A stretch of 64,000 nucleotides of DNA from Lewinellaceae bacterium (lineage in GTDB: Bacteria > Bacteroidota > Bacteroidia > Chitinophagales > Saprospiraceae). Every line of letters begins with the position of its first letter. The first letter of the stretch is position 1. The DNA is taken from assembly GCA_016708875.1 (NCBI GenBank), contig JADJFA010000010.1, forward strand, positions 62,001 to 126,000. The letters run 5' to 3'. The notes beneath the pieces were generated by a model that saw only the letters and a program-made list of their open reading frames with translations, had not been told where the DNA came from and searched no databases. Both the position numbers and the translations under genes were made by a program. Positions 56,158 through 64,000 of the stretch are shown here, one piece after another.

Positions 56158-56497
56158 AATTCAATAATTAAAAAGCGTGTTTTGCCTACTCTCTACGCTT
56201 TTCGGCATCCGCGTCCGTACTCTTTTTTGGATTTTCCGGAAATCTCCATTTGGTTTGGCTCAAACATCCTTAGCGCGGCAGGGCTGCTTTTGATTTATGG
56301 TTAAGGCAAATAGTGCCATGGGCAGCCTGCGGGCAAGCGAAGTCGAAGCGGTTTTCTTCCCCGTCACAGTCCCGAAAATCCGGGACTTGGCAGGTCAGGT
56401 TTCATTTGGATATGTGGGCGAATGAAGCGTGTTTTGACGCCCTCGGTCGGCTCGCGGGACAAGCCCGCGAGCGACACAAGGGACTATCCTGGTTTGA
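56158..56497. other. Intergenic region with a hairpin
   Basis: 340 bp with no gene I can support. GCTCGCGGG (56450-56458) and CCCGCGAGC (56464-56472) form a strong 9-bp stem with loop ACAAG. Short frames here lack family features. Confidence 0.5.
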
Positions 56498-56908
56498 TTA
56501 TAGCCGTAGGATATTTTGGGGCCTGAACAGCACCACCCAACTCTCCAGCACAAATACAATGGGATGGCGGCCTGCGGGAATCTCGATGTCGTGGCCGAAT
56601 ACAAAAGCCGGAAGTTTCAAGGGCGAGGCCAATTCAAACCAGGCGGCGCCCAAGAGGCTGCGGATAGTGCCAGATACCATCCCCATTACGGGGAAGGAAG
56701 CCATCACCGCGCCACTTTCCATGAGCGAAAGTTTGGCATAAGCGCAGCCAGCGGAATCCTCTGGGTTGGATGGTTGCGGCAGTCTCGTTTTTTCCATTAC
56801 AGTCAGGCTGTATTTGTCCGCGCCTTCGAGTCTGGTTTTTACCCAGGCGCTCGGCGGTGTTTGTAGGATGTTTTGCCCGGTCAAGGCAGGTGTGTCGAAG
56901 CGTGTCAT
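56498..56908 (-). CDS. Hypothetical protein
   Basis: 136 residues from ATG at 56908 (MTRFDTPALTGQNILQTPPSAWVKTRLEGADKYSLTVMEKTRL). The composition is protein-like through about residue 120 (GHDIEIPAGRHPIVFVLESW), and the N-terminal part alternates strands and turns. No signal peptide and no recognised domain. An overlapping plus-strand frame (56313-56741) is less convincing. It stands alone, with about 740 bp of non-coding or poorly coding DNA upstream. Confidence 0.5.
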   Translation of the reverse strand: MTRFDTPALTGQNILQTPPSAWVKTRLEGADKYSLTVMEKTRLPQPSNPEDSAGCAYAKLSLMESGAVMASFPVMGMVSGTIRSLLGAAWFELASPLKLPAFVFGHDIEIPAGRHPIVFVLESWVVLFRPQNILRL

Positions 56909-57651
56909 GGTGTTTTGTTTTTCTGATGAGACAAAGGTGAGGGCATTGGTTTTTAGGAAGTACCGACAGTTGTGCAGGTTTTCTGAGACTTTTTAGGTGT
57001 AAAAAGCGGATTTATTTTGACGTAAAATGTTGATTTTCAAATTTTTGCAAGGAAGCAAAATGTTCGCGGCAAAAGTTGATTTTTACTCCCGTCTAACCCG
57101 CATTCACGTCGTCAATGATGATTCCTCCACTGCGTAGATGCTGCTGGTATGAGGAAGTTTGCCCCTCTGGATTTTGTCCCAAGGCGATGTGCTGTGTAAG
57201 GGTGATTTGTTGCATGAGTATTTAATTTTTTGAATGAGCGTGATTTAATTTCGATACAAAGATCAAGGCCGGCTCTGGGGCCTGTTCCGACAGCTGGAGG
57301 GAAAAAATGTGCAACAAAAGATACACGCGTGGCTTTTGACAAGAAGTCAAATATTTGAAAATCAAAGACTTAGATGCTGGAACAACACGACAAACGTGTT
57401 CGCGATTGTGCTGCTCTTTGCAGCAGGGTGTCGGCATTTTGTCTGATTATCAAGGGGTAAGGCAAAGAATCGCGGCGGAAAAGTGTTACAAATAAGATGG
57501 GACGCTTTGCCTAAAAATCGGGGCTGGTTTTAGAAAACCAAGGAGTCCCAGCGGGCGCCGCTCAAAGTGCCTGAGAATAAGCCCCAAAAACTGTTATAGA
57601 TTTTAGGACGGTTCTGCTGAAATCTTTGCTTCCGACAATACTTTTTGCCGT
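56909..57651. other. Long spacer with one possible small gene
   Basis: 743 bp. AT-rich parts around 56995-57060 and 57220-57250 look like promoters. The only frame I consider is the 40-codon one at 57093-57215. Longer open frames on the minus strand lack family features and overlap each other. Confidence 0.5.
57093..57215 (-). CDS. Possible 40-residue peptide gene
   Basis: ATG at 57215 preceded by an A/T-rich leader typical of Bacteroidota starts. The peptide is hydrophilic (MQQITLTQHIALGQNPEGQ) with SSYQQHLRS and a GGIIIDDVNAG end. There is a Gly-Gly near the C-terminus, as in some processed peptides, but no peptidase or maturation gene is adjacent. It may be a chance frame. Confidence 0.3.
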   Translation of the reverse strand: MQQITLTQHIALGQNPEGQTSSYQQHLRSGGIIIDDVNAG

Positions 57652-59232
57652 ATGATTAAAGAACTTACAGAACTGGTTTCCCTTGCCGAGCAATCCATCC
57701 CCAACCACGAAGCATTGCTTAATTTCTTTTCGAAGAATAGCAGCGACGTGCTTAAACTCTTTCACGCGGTGCAAGGCAATAATTTCAGGACAGAAGCCGA
57801 GGCAATTGACCGAGCCAAGGTGGGCGAGCGCACGAAATTCAGGCAGGTAGCGAAGGATCTCCTGCGCTGTTTGGAGCAAATGGTGCTGATGATTGACTTT
57901 GACAAACAAGTGCAGGATGAATTAAACCACGCCCGAATCAGGGGCATTCAATTAACGGCCACCGTTAAATCCTTGGCGCCTTTTGCTTGTAAAAACGGCG
58001 CTAAAAAAGCGGCTGATGAGTTGCTTAAAATTGGCCTGCGATATGCACGCCCGGAGTTTGTAGTAGAAGCCTCTAAAGCATTGATGGATTATGCCTCCAT
58101 TGCCAGCGATGATCCGCAAAATTTTGAATACTATCTCTCTGTATATCAGGAATATAGCCAATGGAGGCTTCTGGAAGAACAGATTCTTATATCACTTAAC
58201 AAAATCAAGTTGCCGTATATAAAGAGAAAAGCATTAAAATGTGAAAACGCTGCCCTCGCACAACAATGTGTAAACGAGTTTGAGCAATATGTGGGTGTAA
58301 TACCATCCCATGGTTTCCATATTGCTTTTTATAGCCTAAAATCCAAAATGTATATGATTGAGGCGCGGTACCAAGACGCCGCCCAAATACATGAGGAAGC
58401 CATCCGATACTTCAAAACTCGACCGTATCCATGCAATACAGCGCTCAATATCTTTTACTATTTTGAAATAGCGAACTGCGTTTATCTTGCTCAATATGAG
58501 CGCGGTAGGTATTGTTTTCAAAATGCCCTAAACATGGCGCTCGTTGGGAGCTTCAATTGGTTCAATACCCTCGAGCTCGGCTTCTACCTTCGTATGCACG
58601 AGCAGGATTGGGTCGGTGCTGCCCAGGTGTTCGCAACGGCTACCAAACACAAACGATTCAACGTGCTGCTTGATGCCAGACGTGAAATTTGGCACATTCT
58701 GGGGGCATATCTGTACATTATGTATAAACTCACCGGCGCTGCCATCCCGGAAGACTTGGTGCCGAAGGTCAAAAGCAGTAAGTTCCGCAATGAAATTAAA
58801 GACTTCTCGCAGGACAAGATGGGTATGAACATAGCCGTCCTGGCTGCCGAGGTGCTACTGGATTTTGTAGAAGAAAAAGACGAGGGACTCTGGGATCGCA
58901 TCTCTGCGCTCGAAAAATACCGCGAACGATACCTCCGCAACAACGAAGACACCCACCGCTCACAACTCTTCATCAAGATACTCAGCATCCTCTCCAAATA
59001 CAATTATGACCGCGACAAGTTCCTCGAAAAAGCCGCGCCCTATTTGGCCGAAATTCGCACCGCACCCTTGCAACTCAGCAACCAGGCGCATGAGCTGGAA
59101 ATTGTGCCTTATGAGCAACTGGTGTATGCCATTGCGGGGCAACTCAAGCGGCGTTGGAATAGCAAAAGTGAAACGCCGACATGGCTGCTTAGAGGCGAGG
59201 CCAAATCGGGAATTTCTAGGGTGGTGGCATGA
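57652..59232 (+). CDS. Orphan helical-repeat protein
   Basis: 526 residues, frame intact. All helical from the first residues (MIKELTELVSLAEQSI), with TPR-like helix pairs (RYQDAAQIHEEAIRYFKT, ERGRYCFQNALNMALVGSFNWFNTLELGFYLRMHEQDWVGAAQVF). The last 25 residues are less ordered. No signal peptide, membrane segment or catalytic motif. The size and design resemble the orphan protein at 45117-46520. It converges with the TIR protein gene, the stops being about 20 bp apart. Confidence 0.72.
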   Translation: MIKELTELVSLAEQSIPNHEALLNFFSKNSSDVLKLFHAVQGNNFRTEAEAIDRAKVGERTKFRQVAKDLLRCLEQMVLMIDFDKQVQDELNHARIRGIQLTATVKSLAPFACKNGAKKAADELLKIGLRYARPEFVVEASKALMDYASIASDDPQNFEYYLSVYQEYSQWRLLEEQILISLNKIKLPYIKRKALKCENAALAQQCVNEFEQYVGVIPSHGFHIAFYSLKSKMYMIEARYQDAAQIHEEAIRYFKTRPYPCNTALNIFYYFEIANCVYLAQYERGRYCFQNALNMALVGSFNWFNTLELGFYLRMHEQDWVGAAQVFATATKHKRFNVLLDARREIWHILGAYLYIMYKLTGAAIPEDLVPKVKSSKFRNEIKDFSQDKMGMNIAVLAAEVLLDFVEEKDEGLWDRISALEKYRERYLRNNEDTHRSQLFIKILSILSKYNYDRDKFLEKAAPYLAEIRTAPLQLSNQAHELEIVPYEQLVYAIAGQLKRRWNSKSETPTWLLRGEAKSGISRVVA

Positions 59233-59253
59233 ATCGGCAAGGCAAAAAAGAAG

Positions 59254-60589
59254 TCAAAAGCAAGGAGCATTGGAGAGCAGGACATTTTGCAGGATATTTT
59301 CTGCAGCATCGAGTTCCTTAAGCTTGAATTCCGAAGGGAAAATACAATTTGAAAAAATACATTTCTTAAACCAACTGCTTCTGATAAATCCCCTAAAATG
59401 GCACCCTTCGAACAATACAGAGGTAAATCTCACTTCGCTGTCTGGGTACAAAATTTCAACAACATTGGGATTGGGAGGTTCTATGCAATTCTTCAATACA
59501 CAATTCTCAAAAAGAGATAATTCATTGGTTATTACCGAACTGCTTGTATCGCTGGATTTTAAATAAAAATGTACAGCCCCCAAATTTTCCAAATTGATTT
59601 CTCCTCCTCTAAATATACAATTTTCATAATCAACACCCACCATTGATTTGGGATAAACCCTGTTGGCAAAGAAATAACACGATTTGTATTTGGAATTTGA
59701 AATGCTGGAAGCCCAAAGTACATTGCTAAAATTAGAATTCAAAAACATTACATTATTTGCAATGCTACTATCCATCAGTGTGATGGCACTAAAACTGCCA
59801 TTTTGATGGTATTGTCGGCAATGGTTATGTTATTAATGTACCATCGTTCGTTGGGTTTGTTCAGACGTTCCACATAATTGGCTATCAACAAGGCATTCAT
59901 GCGAATATGGTCATTGTTTGTCTTATCAGATGATAATTGGTGCATTTGTGTTATAAAATCAGCATCTCCAACAAACGCCTGGCCATCTTTTCAATCTGCT
60001 CTGAATTGAATATTTTTGATGCAGATTTTACCCGATTGCTTATTTCAACTTTCTTTTTTTCGAAATTCCATTGATTAATTTTGTTTGACAATGTATTCAG
60101 TGCAATATAACCTACTGCGATAAGCAGCAGTATAAATGCCATGATTTTAATCTTTTTGACAAAATGCTTTCTCCTTGTGGAGAAGAGCATTTTGTGAATT
60201 TTGTCCACCGAATTTTGAAAATCCCTGTCATCTTTTATATCAACATAATTTAAGTTTTTTGGAAACAGAACATAATTTTCGAGAAGGTCTAAACTGTTGT
60301 TATTAAACCGTATTGGTATAAGGCGTTTGTTCATCGCTATGGAAGTATAAACTTCTGCCTTGCACCACTTGCTTTGAATGGAATTGTCTGAGATAATAAA
60401 AATAAAGGCATCCGTACTTTTAACCGATTGTTGAATTCTTTCAGCAAAGTTCTCTCCCACCAGGATGCCTTCACGGTCGTAAAAAACTTCGTACCCCATC
60501 ACGCTCAATGCATTGTAAAGAAAAGCCGCCAGAGACTCGTCCTGTCGCGAATAACTTATAAACAAGGAAGGTTTTTTAAACAAAAACAT
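59254..60589 (-). CDS. TIR-domain membrane protein with pentapeptide-like C-terminus, two frameshifts
   Basis: About 445 residues. The TIR domain starts at MFLFKKPSLFISYSRQDESLAAFL (ATG 60589; a longer frame adds 12 residues). It has the box-1 FISYSRQD, then YDREGILVGENF and SKWCKAE, where Glu79 corresponds to the catalytic Glu of NAD-cleaving TIRs. A membrane helix (IKIMAFILLLIAVGYIALNT) lies at about 145-170. The frame changes near 59985 (A4; an extra A gives EKDGQAFVGDADFITQM) and near 59804 (AAA; an extra A gives IKNGSFSAITLMDSS), leading to pentapeptide-like repeats (NVMFLNSNFSNVLWAS, YENCIFRGGEINLENL, FEGCHFRGF, KCIFSNCIF). It stands alone; an immune or signalling role is inference. Confidence 0.78.
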
Positions 60590-60748
60590 AGGCTGATAGT
60601 ATAGGAGACTGGGAATAACTGCCAAACCAAAAACACACTGCTCCGACTCAAGGCAAAGATAAATTCAATTTTAATGCAAGTTAGCGCAAACTGTAACGGA
60701 CTATTTCTTCACGTACAGTATTTTTATTTGCTAAAAAGCCAACCAATA

Positions 60749-60785
60749 AAAAAACCGCCCCCCTATTTATCAGAGGACGGTTTTT
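60749..60785 (-). terminator. Rho-independent terminator
   Basis: AAAAACCG (60749-60756 region) pairs with CGGTTTTT (60778-60785). On the minus strand the stem is followed by a T-run. It lies 20 bp past the stop of the HYR-repeat protein gene. Confidence 0.75.
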
Positions 60786-60804
60786 GATCTAAAATTCTCC
60801 TATA

Positions 60805-63800
60805 CTAATGCTGCACCACCAATCTTTTCTGTGCTTTCCTGTTTTCTGATTGAAAATCAAGCAGATAAACACCTGCCGCTATGCCGTTTAAGCGGATGGG
60901 AAGGCTGTTTTCACCTGCCACTGCTATCCCTTCATGGCTGAATACCAGCCGCCCGGTCATGTCGAAAACCCGGACAGAAAAATCATCCGCTGTGGGCAGT
61001 TGGAAAACCAGCGTAGCATCGCCTGAGCTCGGGTTTGGGTACAGGGTCAAGTCAGCACCCACCGTCGGCAGCGCATTTTCATCCCGGTTGTCGCCATCGC
61101 CGCCAAAAGGCGCCGATACGGTCACTACCGATGTGCAAGTGGCTGCGTTGTTGCTCCAGTCTTTGACAGTAATGACCAAATTGTAAACACCAATCGCAGT
61201 GTACACCTTGGCCACGGGGCTGTAGGACCAAACCGAACAGTTGTCGAAACTGTTGGCTGCCAGGTTTGCACCGTACACCGTCACCGAACCGTTTGAAAGG
61301 GTTACCGTGGTATTTTGGCAAACTGCTGTTGGAGCGAGGTTGTCTTTCGTAGTCACTTGTGCATTGCAAGACGAGGTATTGTTGTTCACGTCTTTCAGTG
61401 TGAGCGTTACGGTTTGTGAAGAACCTGGAAGGTCCGAGCAATTAAACTGAGTTTTGCTCAAGGTCATCGTGGAGATACCGCAGGCATCGCTGCTGCCATT
61501 GTTGATGTGGCTGGTATTGAGGGTTGCATTTCCAGCATCGTTCACATAAATGGTAGCGTTTTGCACAGTGCATTGGGCGCATTAACGTCTTTCACGGTTA
61601 CAATGGCAGAACAAGTTGAGGTATTCCCGCTTGCATCTGTGGAACGGAGGATCACGTTGTTCGTGCCAACATTACCGCAACCAAAAGTATTGGGAGTCAA
61701 TGTCTGCGTGAAGCTGCAGTTGTCGAAACTACCATTGTTAATGGATGTGGTGGTTACGGTTACGGATCCGTTTACGCTAAGATTGGCCGTCAGGTTTTTA
61801 CACTTTGTGGTAGGTAAAAATTGCATCCAGCACAGTGATGGTTGCATAACATACCCCCTTGTTTTGACCCTGATCCGTTCCACTCAAGGTTATGGTATTT
61901 TGGCCAACATGAGCACAGGTAAAAAGCGTTTGACTCAAGGCCATGGATGTAATGGTACAATTGTCGAAGGAGCCGTTGTTCACCTGCGCGACCGTGAGCG
62001 TGGCCTGGCCAGCACTGTTTAGATAAAGGGTCGCGTTTTTGCAAAGCATGGTGGGTACAATGGCATCCTTCACGGTCACGAATGTATTGCAGCTCGCACC
62101 GTTTCCATTTCCATCGTTCACCGTCAACGTTACCGGGTTTGAACCAAGTTGCGCACAGGTAAAACTGCTGGGCGAAACAGATACTTTATTGACCGTCCCA
62201 CAATTGTCCGCACCACTTTGAAAAACATCGGCGGGTGTAATCGTCACATTGCCTGCTGCATTGAGAAATGCTGTGAAGGTTTTGCACACTACCGTTGGCG
62301 CAAGATTGTCCACTACGGTTATCGTGGCGTTGCAGCTTGCGGTGTTGCCGTTTCCGTCGTTCACGGTGAGCGTCACCGTGTTTGGACCCAGGTTGCTACA
62401 GTTGAATGCGCTGGGCGAAACGGATTGCTGGCTCACAATGCTGCAATTGTCTGCTCCGCTTTGGAAAACATCGTTTGATACAATGCTGACTGCTCCTGCG
62501 TTGTCCAGATAGGCGGTAAACGGTTTGCAAACCACCGTTGGCGCAAGATTGTCTACAACGGTTACGGTGGTGGTACAGCTGGCTGTGTTGCCGTTTCCGT
62601 CGTTGACGGTGAGCGTCACCGTATTTGCACCCAGATTGCTACAGTTTAACGCGCTGGGCGAAACAGATTGCTGGTTCACAATGCTGCAATTGTCCGCACC
62701 ACTCTGGAAAACATCGTTTGGCGCAATGTTGACTGTTCCCACATTGTTGAGATAGGCGGTAAACGGTTTGCAAACCACCGTTGGTGCAAGATTGTCTACA
62801 ACAGTTACGGTGGTGGTACAGGTGGCTGTGTTACCGTGTCCGTCGTTGACGGTGAGCGTCACCGTGTTTGGACCCAGGTTGCTACAGTTGAATGCGCTGG
62901 GCGAAACGGATTGTTGGCTCACATTGCTGCAATTGTCTGCCCCACCTTGGAAAACATCATTCGACACAATATTGACTGTTCCCACATTATTGAGATAGGC
63001 GGTAAACGGTTTGCAAACCACCGATGGCGCAATATTGTCTACAACAGTTACGGTGGTGGTACAGGTGGCGGTGTTGCCGTGGCCATCGTTAACGGTGAGC
63101 GTCACGGCGTTCGCGCCAATGTTGGCGCAAGTGAAGGCATTTGGCGAAACGGAGACTTGGTTCACCACACTGCAATTGTCCGCGCCACTTTGGTAAAGAT
63201 CGGCTGGAACGACGGAGGCTGTGCCTGCTGCGTTCAAAAAGGCAGTGTGGGTTTTGCAAACCACCGTGGGCGCGATATTGTCCACCACCGTCACGGTGGC
63301 CAAACAGGTACCGTAGTTGCCGTTTCCGTCATTGCCTTCGAGGACTACGGTATTGGGCCCGATATTGCTGCAATTGAGCGTGTTGGGCAAAACCGCAGTG
63401 AGATTCACCGCGCCACAATTGTCTGTCCCGCTTTGGTATATATCATTCGGGGTGAGGCTCAGGGTTCCTTGCGCATTAAGGTAGGCGGTATGGTTTTTGC
63501 ACACAAGGCTCGGCGCCGTCTGGTCTTTGAGAATGACGTAAAATTTGCAAGTTGCACCATTCCCAGTGACGTCATAGGCGTTCATGGTAACCGTTACGGT
63601 GTCATTATGGCCGCTCAAAACTGTACCTGGTCCGGGGTGTATGAACAATGTAATTTCCCCATCGGCCGTACAATCATCCGTGAGTGAGATCGGCTGGTGA
63701 CTGCCCAGGGTGTTCTCGCAATTTTCATTGGCAGCGAGTATTTTGGTGTTTGGGCAGGTAATACTGGGTGGGTTGTGTTCTGCCACCAATATGCTGGCAG

Positions 63801-64000
63801 TGCAAGAACTGCTCAGGCCTGCGCCGTCCGATGCTGTTAAGGTAACGGTGCGCCAACCGATATCCTCGCAAGAGAAGACTTCCTGGTTCAAGGACAATAA
63901 AATGTCGCTCTCGCATACGCCGTTGTAGTTAATCTGGTCTTTGACTGCTTCCGGCTGTAAAAAACCCTGATAGTTTTGGTCCAGCAAAACGACTACATAT
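60805..64000 (-). CDS. HYR-repeat surface protein with T9SS sorting domain, partial at window edge, two frameshifts
   Basis: At least 1065 residues; the gene continues beyond base 64000 and its start is not visible. About eleven tandem HYR (hyalin) modules of 80-81 residues, each with APTVVCK at the start, DNC in the middle and VTLTVNDGNGN near the end, with a conserved Cys pair or triplet. The last three modules are more diverged. The C-terminus is a T9SS type A sorting domain (TLYPNPSSGDATLVFQL ... FDMTGRLVFSH ... GVYLLDF). The frame changes near 61800 (TTT/ACA region) and near 61570 (GGGC). HYR proteins are extracellular, Ca2+-stabilised adhesin-like rods. The number of identical modules may be under-counted by assembly. 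Confidence 0.88.
62270..63300. repeat. 243-bp tandem repeats in the HYR gene
   Basis: Near-identical units with exact 243-bp (81-codon) period; for example the same 27-mer recurs at 62513, 62756 and 62999. At least four consecutive units are more than 85% identical by eye. Such identity suggests recent unit duplication or gene conversion, and is prone to assembly collapse. Confidence 0.85.

Noticed and set aside
56313..56741. 142-codon plus-strand frame
   Set aside because: It overlaps the more protein-like minus-strand frame 56498-56908 and crosses a strong hairpin at 56450-56472.

Overview
The window is from a member of the Bacteroidota, most likely a Saprospiraceae/Haliscomenobacter-type organism. 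The evidence is a SusC/SusD pair, at least five proteins with a C-terminal type IX secretion (T9SS) sorting domain, promoters of the Bacteroidota TAnnTTTG type, lack of Shine-Dalgarno sequences, and many orphan secreted proteins. I saw no rRNA, tRNA or CRISPR array.

One caution governs the whole annotation. At least fifteen genes are broken into two or more overlapping frames. Wherever I could locate the break it is a single-base change inside a short homopolymer, so most of these genes are probably intact in the organism and the breaks are sequencing or assembly errors. I therefore give one interval per gene and state where the frame changes.

Layout. 1-5.2 kb: a partial secreted protein, an outer-membrane beta-barrel receptor and a DUF4382 lipoprotein, with repeat-rich spacers. 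5.7-23.4 kb, minus strand: a polysaccharide utilization locus with SusD, SusC, a GH3 beta-glucosidase, two PF10091 'glucoamylase-like' (GH144-type) proteins (one fused to an esterase), a secreted repeat protein with carbohydrate-binding-like modules and a hybrid sensor/LuxR regulator. The combination GH144 + GH3 + SusCD suggests beta-1,2-glucan (sophorooligosaccharide) use. 23.5-27.7 kb: ACP phosphodiesterase, two Uma2-family genes and acetoacetyl-CoA synthetase.

27.7-45.1 kb: a sulfur (persulfide/thiosulfate) island. It holds a TauE/SafE exporter, two metallo-beta-lactamase/rhodanese fusions, two single-domain rhodaneses, two YeeE/YedE half-transporters, two YgaP-like small membrane proteins, a porin, a peroxiredoxin and a Crp/Fnr regulator. 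Seven copies of a palindrome GTGAY-N4-RTCAC lie here, each 35-36 bp upstream of a -7 element, the geometry of class II Crp/Fnr activation. The local Crp/Fnr protein, which carries a Cys pair, is the obvious candidate to bind them. A P-type cation ATPase, a TlpA thioredoxin, a TetR regulator, a cupin and a secreted Kelch-like protein are interspersed.

45.1-64 kb: accessory region. It has two orphan helical-repeat proteins, two large T9SS surface proteins (one an HYR-repeat protein running off the right edge), a four-helix-bundle (S23/IVP) gene flanked by inverted arrays of a 45-bp repeat, a seven-gene minus-strand run of small secreted Cys-rich proteins with a TlpA oxidoreductase, and a TIR-transmembrane-pentapeptide-like protein. 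Long palindromes and GATTGGTG-type microsatellites are scattered between genes, several placed as terminators.
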